From positions 62,001 to 126,000 of the forward strand of contig CAWATZ010000018.1 of NCBI GenBank assembly GCA_963784995.1: 64,000 nucleotides of DNA, in the 5' to 3' direction. The notes below the pieces were generated by a model. It was not told the origin of the DNA and ran no database searches. It worked only from the letters and a program-made list of their open reading frames with translations. Shown in pieces: positions 28,639 through 37,393 of this stretch. Within the stretch, counting starts at the first letter, position 1. The number at the start of each line of letters is the position of its first letter. A program made the position numbers and the translations under genes. The stretch is from CAWATZ01 sp963784995. GTDB lineage: Bacteria; Planctomycetota; Planctomycetia; Gemmatales; Gemmataceae.

Positions 28639-29709
28639 GTGCCCCGTTTGCTGATCTGTACCGTTGGCACCTCCCTGTTGACCAACCCGGACCGGCCCTG
28701 GGCCGGCTGGTCCGCCAGGCGGCGAGACCCTTTGCCGGTGCCGGCCGCAGTCGATGGCTGGCTGGCTGAAGCAGACCCCGTAACAGCCACTGCTGAAACG
28801 AATTCCCTTCGTGGAGTGGGACTCGATAGCTCAGATCGAGTCCTGCTTCTGCATTCCGACACGCCCGAAGGCCGTTTCTGCTCCGAGCGACTCCAAACTT
28901 ACTTCGGCCAGGGGCGATGCCGCGCTGTGGAGGCCCAGCAACTCTCCGCACTGGGCTACCATCACCCCAGCTTTGCTCAGAATGGCCTCAAGAACCTCGT
29001 GGCAGTGGCCGTAGAAGCGATCAACCAGGCGCGCCGCGGTGGCCTGGAGCCGGTCTTTTGCGCCACCGGCGGCTTCAAGGCCGAGATCGCTTTCTTGAAT
29101 TTGCTGGGTGCCCTTCTCGCTGTCGAAGTGTATTACATCCACGAACAGTTCCGCGAAATCATCCGCTTACCGCGGTTGCCACTCGCCTGGGACGCTGAAT
29201 GTGTGGCCAACAACCGCGACTTTTTCGACTGGATTGATGCGGATCTTCGACCCAGTGTCGAGGTAGAAACCTGGCTGCGCGGCCGACCAGAGCTTCGCAC
29301 CCTCGTAGTAGATGATGCCGAGGGGCATACCTATCTGAATGCCGCCGGCAACCTGCTCTTCCGAGCAGCCCGCGAGAGACTGGCGGAAGGCCCACGCGCC
29401 ACCTGGCCCACCGCGGTGGCTCGTCCCCCGGCCGACAAGAATGGCCTTTCCGGTATGGAGCATCATCGGCCGCGTGGCTGGGAGCGCTTCGTTCAACGCC
29501 TCTGTGCCATCGACTGTATCCGCCGCGTTTCCTACGATGCGGCCGCCCATGGCGGACCGGCAGTCAAGGTTCTTGATGCGGATGCCGGCACACTCACGAT
29601 CCGCTACGGGCCTGCGGATAACGCCCTCCCCCTTCGCGTTGAAACGACAGCAAGCGGTTTGGGGCAATGTGAATTGGTGGCCGATTACCTGCGACACCGC
29701 CTGTCCTGA
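28639..29709 (+). CDS. CARF-domain CRISPR signalling protein, APE2256-type, possible Cami1-like effector
   Basis: A 356-residue protein. Residues 1-180 form a CARF domain of the APE2256/TIGR02619 kind: LLICTVGTSLLTN at the start, VLLLHSDTPEGRFCSE, and CATGGFKAEIAFLNLLGALL followed by YYIHEQF. CARF domains bind cyclic oligoadenylates made by Cas10. Residues 195-250 look like a winged helix (GHTYLNAAGNLLFRAARERL). Residues 265-356 (HHRPRGWERFVQRLCAIDC, then IRYGPADNALPLRVETTASG) are an unassigned domain of RelE-like size. No HEPN motif (R-x4-6-H) is seen, so it is not a Csm6/Csx1 ribonuclease of the usual type. CARF-winged helix-RelE is the layout of Cami1; this is a hypothesis here. GTG start with GGAGGG upstream. 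Confidence 0.75.
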   Translation: MPRLLICTVGTSLLTNPDRPWAGWSARRRDPLPVPAAVDGWLAEADPVTATAETNSLRGVGLDSSDRVLLLHSDTPEGRFCSERLQTYFGQGRCRAVEAQQLSALGYHHPSFAQNGLKNLVAVAVEAINQARRGGLEPVFCATGGFKAEIAFLNLLGALLAVEVYYIHEQFREIIRLPRLPLAWDAECVANNRDFFDWIDADLRPSVEVETWLRGRPELRTLVVDDAEGHTYLNAAGNLLFRAARERLAEGPRATWPTAVARPPADKNGLSGMEHHRPRGWERFVQRLCAIDCIRRVSYDAAAHGGPAVKVLDADAGTLTIRYGPADNALPLRVETTASGLGQCELVADYLRHRLS

Positions 29710-29743
29710 GGAGGTCATCAGGCCCGCCTGAAAGGAGGAGAGC

Positions 29744-30049
29744 ATGTCCGAGACCATCTTCTACTCCATCGGCGTCGATCATCCCACTGCCCCCGAGGAG
29801 CCGCTGCCGCCCCTGCCGCCGATTCCGCGTGCGGCGCTGGTGGTGATTGAGGGGCGAGCCCCGATCTGGAGATACGGCCTGGCTTTTCACCGGCTCCACG
29901 GATCGCCGGCCGGGGCCATCGCGGTCTACGACCCTCGCCTCGGTGCGGTTGTCGTTGCCTCGCATCATCCGCAGTGGAAAGAAGGGCAGGTCCTCGACGT
30001 TACGCCTCCCTCTTCCTCCGGTATCTTGAACGGGAAGGAGCTGCCATGA
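29744..30049 (+). CDS. csx3: Csx3/Crn3-like ring nuclease
   Basis: A 101-residue protein with the Csx3 pattern: AALVVIEGRAPIWRYGLAFH, then AIAVYDPRLGAVVVASHHPQ and WKEGQVLDV. Csx3 (Crn3) proteins are known Mn-dependent ring nucleases that degrade cyclic tetra-adenylate and so switch off type III signalling. The invariant Asp of YDPR and the His pair of ASHH are the likely functional residues. A strong ribosome site (AAAGGAGGAG) precedes the ATG. The gene is 34 bp after the CARF gene and overlaps the next gene (ATGA). The position directly after a CARF effector suggests a matched activator and off-switch. The family assignment is by motif recognition. Confidence 0.75.
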   Translation: MSETIFYSIGVDHPTAPEEPLPPLPPIPRAALVVIEGRAPIWRYGLAFHRLHGSPAGAIAVYDPRLGAVVVASHHPQWKEGQVLDVTPPSSSGILNGKELP

Positions 30050-30920
30050 CCAGGAAATTCTTACCCAGCGCCAGGGTTCGCGCGACGATGCAAACGCGCC
30101 GCTACACCATTGCACGCTTTGCGCTCGAGGGGGCCGAGGACCGACCGCCGCTTCCTTCGATCACCGAGACTCTCCCTCTGGCCGAGCAGGTCCGCCAGGC
30201 GCTGCTGGCCCGGTGCAGGGACCTTGCCCGACGCCGCGATGCCAGCCTTGCCGACGCCGAGATCTGGCGGCTGTCGCCCGCCTTCTGGGGCAAGGACGAG
30301 CAGGGCCGGCCGCGAACCGGCCACGAACACGCTTTCTTCCTCCCGGCCGATGAGGACGGCGACGGCCGGGTCGATCACCTCACCGTCTTTGCACCCATGG
30401 GCTTGAACGCCCTGGAACGCCAGGCCATCGACAAGCTGCGACGCTTGCCGTTTGGGGACGGCGATCCCCTCCCCCTGCTCTTGATCGGCCTTGGCCGCGA
30501 ACGCGACTTCCGCGCCCTCTCCTGGAGGAATCGACCGCCTGGCTCTCCGCCACGCCGTTCGTCGTGACCCGCTTTCCCAAGTTACGCGGCCAGAAACGCG
30601 ATCAGCCGGAGTATTACACCTCGCCACGCGACTTCGTCCGGCATATACTGCATGAGGAGCTGCTGCGACGGCCGCAACTCCCGAGAGTGGCGTCGATCCA
30701 GTTTGATGAAGAGGTCGGGATGGGCGGTCTGCGACCGATCCAGTTCACGCGCTGCCGCAGCAAACCCGGCGACGATGGCAACCGTCGGCCTGCCGGCTTC
30801 TTCCGGATCACGTTCACTGCTCAGGTCGCTGGCCCGCTGTGCCTGGGTCATGCGTGCCACTTTGGCATGGGGTTGTTCCTGCCCTCGTCGTCGCCCGAGG
30901 CCCCGCGAGCGGCGCGGTGA
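30046..30920 (+). CDS. Csb2/Cas6-like crRNA-processing protein, one frame shift
   Basis: Two frames joined near 30522 give one protein of about 291 residues. The first has RYTIARFALEG and the signature GRPRTGHEHAFFLPADEDGD with GRVDHLTVFAPMGL. The second continues LEESTAWLSATPFVVTRFPK and ends GFFRITFTAQVAGPLCLGHA with CHFGMGLFLPS. This is the pattern of the Csb2 (GSU0054) family, a Cas5-Cas6 type fusion known from type I-G (formerly I-U). From memory the full family is about 450-550 residues, so only the Cas6-like half seems present. It is the only candidate here for cutting pre-crRNA, whose repeats have a stable hairpin. The His of GHEHAF is a candidate catalytic residue (inference). It ends 221 bp before the array. 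Confidence 0.75.
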
Positions 30921-31141
30921 TGAAAACCATCGCCCAGGGCAATCCGCCCCGATGTTCTTTGACAATCTGGACTTAACGCACGTCAGGCCCCCTGACCCCT
31001 CTCGCGTGCCGGAAACTCAAGAGTGCCAAGGAGTAACGCTCATGCCAGACTCTGCCTTGCCGGTCCTGCGGATGCAATTCCTCGAACCGCTCGCAAGACC
31101 GGATTTAACTCTCAGCGGCACTAGAACTTCCAAACGCGAGT
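30921..31141 (+). promoter_or_regulatory. CRISPR leader region
   Basis: The 221 bp between the last cas gene and the first repeat hold no gene. It contains GATGTTCTTTGACAATCTGG (30951-30970), with a TTGACA -35-like hexamer at 30959-30964; no clear -10 box is visible. By position and by repeat orientation (the handle end points away from it) this should be the leader and array promoter. Confidence 0.6.
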
Positions 31142-31526
31142 CATAACCACGGTTCTCGGACCGTGGACCCATTGAAGCGAGTCATCAGCTGCCGACTCAC
31201 AAACCACGGTCTCGCCGACCTGGCACGCGCCAGGCCATAACCACGGTTCTCGGACCGTGGACCCATTGAAGCTCGATGTGCCAGGCGCGACAGCATGCCC
31301 AGGCGCCGCGAGCCGTCAGCATAACCACGGTTCTCGGACCGTGGACCCATTGAAGCCGTGATGGTCCCCGGCTCCAGCGTCACTCAGCTTGCATCATAAC
31401 CACGGTTCTCGGACCGTGGACCCATTGAAGCTCAACGTGCTCGGACAGCGCGCATGCCCACGGCTGCAGCTGCATAACCACGGTTCTCGGACCGTGGACC
31501 CATTGAAGCCAGGCCGCAGGCTGATA

Positions 31527-31548
31527 CACGGTTCTCGGACCGTGGACC
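31527..31548 (+). repeat. Shortened CRISPR repeat inside the array
   Basis: Only the hairpin core of the repeat (22 nt, starting CACGGTTCTCGGACCG) remains, lacking the first six and last nine or so bases including the handle. It is flanked by 17 and about 28 nt of unique sequence, short for spacers. It cannot give a normal crRNA 5' handle. Confidence 0.75.
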
Positions 31549-34452
31549 ATGCAGCCGGTATCTCGCGTCTGTGGCTCATAACCACGGTTCTCGGACCGTG
31601 GACCCATTGAAGCATCGTCGTCCTGACGACTGATGCCGCCGAGCCGATTGCGCCATAACCACGGTTCTCGGACCGTGGACCCATTGAAGCCTGGCTCCGG
31701 GTCGGCTTGGGACCTGGCTGCCAGCGTCGCCATAACCACGGTTCTCGGACCGTGGACCCATTGAAGCCCTGTGGACGCGTCGACACAGCGTCAGGTCGGC
31801 TGCCCATAACCACGGTTCTCGGACCGTGGACCCATTGAAGCGTCGCAGTCCGAGCACTCCGCCACGTCGGGTCCGCCTACCATAACCACGGTTCTCGGAC
31901 CGTGGACCCATTGAAGCCCTCCTGGGTTTATCTCGAGTGGCAGAGAATCTTCTCCATAACCACGGTTCTCGGACCGTGGACCCATTGAAGCGAGCCAGGT
32001 CTTAACCAGCGGGCGTTCCCAACCCCGCATAACCACGGTTCTCGGACCGTGGACCCATTGAAGCCCCTGTCCCGCCTTGCTTCCACCCTGGCGGTCTTGC
32101 ATAACCACGGTTCTCGGACCGTGGACCCATTGAAGCCGCGGGTCGGTGAGCGTGCGGGCCGTGGTCATCACCCGGGACATAACCACGGTTCTCGGACCGT
32201 GGACCCATTGAAGCAGCTCCTGGTAGGGCTTGGCTTCATCGCTGGCCTCGAAGCATAACCACGGTTCTCGGACCGTGGACCCATTGAAGCCTTTGCCGAC
32301 ACTGCTCCCTGATGAAGCGTGCCCAGGCCATAACCACGGTTCTCGGACCGTGGACCCATTGAAGCTTCTGGATGTATTACAGCCAGCCCAGCAAGGGGGG
32401 TCCATAACCACGGTTCTCGGACCGTGGACCCATTGAAGCCATCATCTCCTGCTGCACGTGGTCCCAGCGCGCACCGGCCATAACCACGGTTCTCGGACCG
32501 TGGACCCATTGAAGCTCGGCCACCGTCTGACCGTACGATCCTTGGCAGCCAGTCCGCCATAACCACGGTTCTCGGACCGTGGACCCATTGAAGCCGTAGC
32601 AGTGACTACGTTGCCAACCAAAGGAGTCGACATAACCACGGTTCTCGGACCGTGGACCCATTGAAGCACGTTCGTTACCCGGTCGGTCGTTCCGGCCGGG
32701 AAGCCGGGCTGACGTGCATAACCACGGTTCTCGGACCGTGGACCCATTGAAGCCGGACCTGGCTCATGCAGCCGAGGTCTACGCTCGGCGCCATAACCAC
32801 GGTTCTCGGACCGTGGACCCATTGAAGCAACGTCACGATCCCACTTCCCGCCGTCGGCAAAGTTGCCATAACCACGGTTCTCGGACCGTGTACCCATTGA
32901 AGCGACGTGTCAGCCGTTTGCCTGCACCTTTGGTCCCTGCATAACCACGGTTCTCGGACCGTGGACCCATTGAAGCCTGGCCGGGTGAATTTGCAGGTCA
33001 AGAGAAGCGACACTGAGCATAACCACGGTTCTCGGACCGTGGACCCATTGAAGCACCGCATGGATGCCGAGAGGTACATTCTCTCCTGGCTGCATAACCA
33101 CGGTTCTCGGACCGTGGACCCATTGAAGCTCGGACACAATAAAACCAAACTGCTTGTTGCCATTATCTTCATAACCACGGTTCTCGGACCGTGGACCCAT
33201 TGAAGCTTCAGGCGTGTGGTCAGTTTGCCAGAGATGATGTGCATAACCACGGTTCTCGGACCGTGGACCCATTGAAGCCGGTGGGCTGCATGGTGTGTTT
33301 GCGGCTGATGACCCCATAACCACGGTTCTCGGACCGTGGACCCATTGAAGCGTAGACTTACCAAGGACTAGTTCCTGGTCGTTTCGATGCATAACCACGG
33401 TTCTCGGACCGTGGACCCATTGAAGCCCGCGTTACAGCGTTTTATGCCAGCGAGTTATGGTAAGCATAACCACGGTTCTCGGACCGTGGACCCATTGAAG
33501 CGTACCTACTAGCATTGATTTGATGGGTGAATCCATAACATAACCACGGTTCTCGGACCGTGGACCCATTGAAGCGAAATGGCGCTGGCCGCGCCCGACC
33601 CGGTTGACCGCTCATAACCACGGTTCTCGGACCGTGGACCCATTGAAGCACGTTCACACTGGAGACGACGTACCAGACGCCGCCGCATAACCACGGTTCT
33701 CGGACCGTGGACCCATTGAAGCCACACCAGACCGGCGGCGGTCATCTCGGAATGGAACTGCCATAACCACGGTTCTCGGACCGTGGACCCATTGAAGCTC
33801 CGACGGGTGGAATTATGGTAAACCAACCGGGTGCTCATAACCACGGTTCTCGGACCGTGGACCCATTGAAGCGACGACCTGGCCGGCTACCTTGAAGAGA
33901 AGATCGACCTACATAACCACGGTTCTCGGACCGTGGACCCATTGAAGCTGGACGATTTGCCAGGGCTTGCTGTCCCGGCGGATCATAACCACGGTTCTCG
34001 GACCGTGGACCCATTGAAGCATCCCGGCCAGCTGCGGGTAATGGAATCGACGAAGCGCATAACCACGGTTCTCGGACCGTGGACCCATTGAAGCGGCGAA
34101 CAGGTCCGGAGGGCCGACGTAAGCCAGAGACATAACCACGGTTCTCGGACCGTGGACCCATTGAAGCTACTGTACCAGTGTGCAGTAATAGGATCAGTCC
34201 CGGCTACATAACCACGGTTCTCGGACCGTGGACCCATTGAAGCGGTCCACGATTTCCAGCTTCCACACCAGACCGGCGGCGCATAACCACGGTTCTCGGA
34301 CCGTGGACCCATTGAAGCCCGGCGTGGGTGGTGCTGGAGGCACGGGCGAGGCTGCATAACCACGGTTCTCGGACCGTGGACCCATTGAAGCTACGCGAGG
34401 CCGGTCTGGGACGCACCCGTGGCCAGCATAACCACGGTTCTCGGACCGTGGA

Positions 34453-34460
34453 CCCATTGA
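34453..34460. repeat. IS66 target-site duplication, left copy (CCCATTGA)
   Basis: The eight bases before the IS66 left end equal those after its right end (37394-37401). They are part of the CRISPR repeat, so the element inserted inside repeat 44. Eight bp is the standard IS66 duplication. Confidence 0.9.
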
Positions 34461-34656
34461 GTAAGCGTCCGCCGAACCGCAGGCAGGGATGGGAAGACGG
34501 AGGAGACGTTCGGGATGCACCAAGAGCTTGCCCAGGCATGACGGTGCTGGTGGGCAGCCGCGCGGTCCAACGGTTCGCCGGGACGAACTCCGGACGGGCA
34601 GCGGCGGACGTGTCCTTCTTGGCTTGGCGGGCAGGGCGGCCTGGACCGCGGCACGC

Positions 34657-36408
34657 TCAGCCGCTGTCCACGACCGCTTCGCTGGCGCGCCGTTGCGCCG
34701 CCGCCCAGCGGTCCGGCAGCAGTTCTGGCAGTTGCTCCGCTGCACAGCTCGGCAAACGCTGCAGCACGTCACGCAAGTAGCGCCACGGCTCGATCCCCAG
34801 ACGCTTGCACGTCTGCACCAGGCTGTACAGCACCGCTGCCGTCTCCCCGCCGCCATCGCTGCCAAAGAACAAGTAGTTCTTACGGCCAACCGCCACCGCG
34901 CAGGGCGCCTTCCGCCGCGTTGTTGTCAATCGCCAAATACCCTTGGGTCGTATAACGCTCCAGGGCCTGCCATTGGTTCAAGGCATAAGTGATGGCTTCG
35001 CCCATTGGACTCTTCGGCAGCACTCCGCCTCGTTCTTGCTCCAACCATTGTCTTAGCGACGTCAGCAGTGGCACACTCTCTTCCTGACGCAACCGCTGCC
35101 GCAGCTGCCAACTCTCTGCCAACGACAACCCCGCATCCTCACTCTGCTGGGTCGCTTTCTTCTCCACGGCATACAACTGGCGAATCACTCCTAACACGCA
35201 GGACGCCCGCGCCGCGTCTGTCGTCTGCGCCTCGAAGAACTTCCGCCGCACGTGCGCCCAACAACCGACTTCCACGATCTTGCCGCCGGCATACAGTTGG
35301 TCGTAGCCGCTGTAAGCATCGGCTTGCAAGAAGCCCTGGTAGCCTTTCAGGAAGTCCTGGGGCCGTTCTTGCTTGCGATCGGGACTGTAATCATAGACGG
35401 TGTAGGGATGGTCCGTGTCGCCCAGGTAGACCCAGACACGACCCTGATGGCTGGCACGCACGCCACGGCTCTGGACTGTCACTGGAGTGTCATCGCTCCC
35501 GATCACCTGAGACTTCTTGATGTCGCTGTGCAGCAACTCATAGAGCGGCCGCACCAGGTCAGCCGACTGCTTCAGCCAGTCGCACAGCGTGCTGCGTTTC
35601 AGCGGCACTCCCTGCCGCGCGAAGATCTGTTCTTGCCGATACAGCGGCAGGTGATCGCCAAACTTGCTGAGGATGACGTGAGCCAGCAGCCCGGCGCCGC
35701 CAGGCAGCGTGGCACTCCCTCCAGCGGCAGGGGTGCCGTGCTCAGCGTCACGACAGGCACGACGCCGGGCTGGAACAAAACGGGGTCCGCTGTTGCAGTG
35801 GCCCCAGCAGTGGTTGCTGCCGTCGGGCCGGACCCCGCGGCGGCCGGCTCAGACACCGTGGCCGGTGGCGGCTCGCTTTGCTCGGACAGCTGCCGGCGCC
35901 GTTGCTCACAGCCAACACACGCATACTTCAGGCGGACGTTTTCGATGACAAAGATCGACTGCGGCACGCAATCGTATTGCTCGCTGACTTCTTCGCCAAT
36001 GACCACGCGGGGCAGACCACAGCAACTGCAGCAACGCTCCGCTTCCGTTAGCTCATGCAGCCGACGCTGCCGAGGCAAGTGTTGGGGAGGCCGCTGCCGG
36101 CCGTGCTTGTGGCGCCGCTTGGCTTTGGCTGGTTTGCTCTCGTCTGGTCCTGTTGGACCGTCTCCGTTGGCTGCCGCCGCATCCGGTTGCGTAAACAGAG
36201 ACAATTGGCTGGGGTCGAATCGTTCGCTGCGTGGACCATAGAGACGACGCAGCAGCTGGTCCAGGCGGACTTGGATTTGGCTCAGCTCCCGCTGGCGTGC
36301 CGCCAGGGCTCCGAGCAACTCCTCGATCATCCGTTTGAGGACGGCGGGATCGTCAGGCAAGTGCTGGACGTCTAAAGCCGCGGTTGTGGTGGTCGTGGCA
36401 GTACTCAT
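34657..36408 (-). CDS. tnpC: IS66 transposase TnpC, two frame shifts
   Basis: The DDE transposase of the IS66 element. Three frames join: the N-terminal part (coiled region RQRELSQIQVRLDQLLRRLY, zinc-finger-like CCSCCGLPRVVIGE) to about 35705; the catalytic part to about 34905 (LSKFGDHLPLYRQEQIFARQ, GSDDTPVTVQ, QADAYSGYDQLY, GCWAHVRRKFFEAQ, IDNNAAE); and the C-terminal part (VAVGRKNYLFFGSDGGGETA, then LGIEPWRYLRDVLQRLP) ending at 34657. The acidic DDE residues are in GSDDTPV, DAYSGY and NNAAE. Corrected length is about 583 residues. If the shifts are errors the enzyme is complete; if real, the element depends on help from another copy. Confidence 0.8.
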
Positions 36409-36554
36409 ACTTAGACATCATAGCAGCCGGCGACGTGTTTTTCGTCGCCATTTGGAAAACAGCTTGCAACTTAAGTGTGCTGAAGACAATCTGTAGCAAT
36501 CAGGGAAAGTGAGCCACTGCTTGCTGGTCGGCGAATGAGTTGGTCTGAAGTGCT

Positions 36555-36578
36555 GAGGGCCTCCCGCAGGAGGCCCTC
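36555..36578. terminator. Hairpin between tnpB and tnpC
   Basis: GAGGGCCTCC and GGAGGCCCTC pair around CGCA. It lies in the 187-bp gap between tnpB and tnpC of the IS66 element and could reduce read-through or mark a second promoter region for tnpC. Nothing else recognised in this gap. Confidence 0.5.
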
Positions 36579-36595
36579 CTGAGAGAAAAGTGGAC

Positions 36596-36961
36596 TTAGA
36601 GCGTCGTTGCCGGCCGCTGGTAGCGGTGACGGCGTTCGACCTTTTCCAACACGACCCCGTCTAACAGCATGGTCAGCTCGGCAGCGCGGACCTCCAGTTG
36701 TCCAGTCTGCCCAGTTGGTGCGGTCGGAAAACGAAAGACGCCTTCTTCCAACCGCTTGTACCAGATGGCATAGCCGTCTTGCTGCCAGCTGAGGATCTTG
36801 AGGCGGTCGCCGCGTCGATTGCGAAAGACGAACCAGTCACCGGAGAGGGGATCGTCGCCCAGCCCCTGGCTGACCAGGGCCGCCAGCCCGTCAAACGATT
36901 TGCGGCAATCGACGGCGGCCAGGCAGAGAAAAATGCGTCCGGGTGGTGTCAGGGGGAGCAT
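36596..36961 (-). CDS. tnpB: IS66 accessory protein TnpB
   Basis: A 121-residue protein of the IS66 Orf2/TnpB family (unrelated to the RNA-guided TnpB of IS605). Signature stretches are RIFLCLAAVDCRKSFDGLAA, GDWFVFRNRRGDRLKILSWQ and GYAIWYKRLEEGVFRFP. It is required with TnpA and TnpC for IS66 transposition, with role unclear. I chose the ATG at 36961, which overlaps the end of tnpA by 13 bp, as is usual in these elements. Confidence 0.9.
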   Translation of the reverse strand: MLPLTPPGRIFLCLAAVDCRKSFDGLAALVSQGLGDDPLSGDWFVFRNRRGDRLKILSWQQDGYAIWYKRLEEGVFRFPTAPTGQTGQLEVRAAELTMLLDGVVLEKVERRHRYQRPATTL

Positions 36962-37344
36962 GGCCTCTCCTCCAGGACAGCCAGCAGAGTACGCAAGGAG
37001 GCGGCATCGAAGCCTGGCCCAACGAACAGGCGTCGGCCGTTGCCCAGGACGACTTCGAGGCTCGGCGTGGCGGCGGTAGGTTCGGGGGTGACGTGCAGGG
37101 GGACGAAGGTAACAGGGTCTGAGGCCGGGTGCTGGCAGGCGTCGGTGTCGCGTTGGGCCAACGTTCGCCGCCAGCAATAAAAGGACGCCTCGGCCAGCTG
37201 GTGGCGGCGGCAGTAGGCGCGGATGGACAGACCACTGACGAGCCAACGTTCGAGGTGGGAGCGCCAGAAACGCTCCTTGTCCGGATCACGAGATCGACCG
37301 GCAGACATACGAGATACCTCCAGAGCATGGGTCGGGCGAAACAT
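36949..37344 (-). CDS. tnpA: IS66 protein TnpA
   Basis: A 131-residue protein with the IS66 Orf1 helix-turn-helix: FWRSHLERWLVSGLSIRAYC, then RRHQLAEASFYCWRRTL. It probably binds the element ends. An in-frame ATG 36 bp later (MSAGRSRDPDKERF) is an alternative start. It is the promoter-proximal gene of the element and lies 49 bp inside the right end. Confidence 0.85.
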   Translation of the reverse strand: MFRPTHALEVSRMSAGRSRDPDKERFWRSHLERWLVSGLSIRAYCRRHQLAEASFYCWRRTLAQRDTDACQHPASDPVTFVPLHVTPEPTAATPSLEVVLGNGRRLFVGPGFDAASLRTLLAVLEERPCSP

Positions 37345-37393
37345 GCTCGGAGCATACCCGGCGCTGCAACAGTGGTTTTTACCGGACGCTTAC

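Larger units (their letters stand above)
31142..34460 (+). CRISPR. Type III-B CRISPR array, first part: 43 full repeats and the front of the 44th
   Basis: Repeats are 37 nt, beginning CATAACCACGGTTCTCGGAC and ending CGTGGACCCATTGAAGC. The core CCACGGT-TCTCGG-ACCGTGG forms a 7-bp hairpin. The last eight bases, ATTGAAGC, match the usual crRNA 5' handle, so transcription runs with the cas genes. Spacers are mostly 35-42 nt; exceptions are spacer 1 (57 nt, with a partial repeat-like stretch), spacer 2 (47) and spacer 20 (49). Repeat starts include 31142, 31236, 31320, 31395, 31473, 31577 and on to 34427. The repeat at 32867 has one change (CCGTGTACCC). Between 31510 and 31576 a spacer contains a shortened repeat. 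The 44th repeat (34427-34460) is cut after CCCATTGA by an IS66 insertion. Confidence 0.97.
34461..37393 (-). mobile_element. IS66-family insertion sequence, 2933 bp, inside the CRISPR array
   Basis: The ends are GTAAGCGTCCG at 34461 and its reverse complement CGGACGCTTAC at 37383-37393, the usual IS66 termini. An 8-bp duplication CCCATTGA flanks it. It carries tnpA, tnpB and tnpC on the minus strand, opposite to the array. Removing it and one copy of the duplication restores a perfect 37-nt repeat, so the insertion is later than the array. Confidence 0.95.

Noticed and set aside
31141..34460. Long frames on both strands giving repetitive proteins of 70-230 residues (for example repeated GPRSENRGY)
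   Set aside because: They are translations of the 37-nt CRISPR repeat and spacers; the periodicity follows the array, not a protein.
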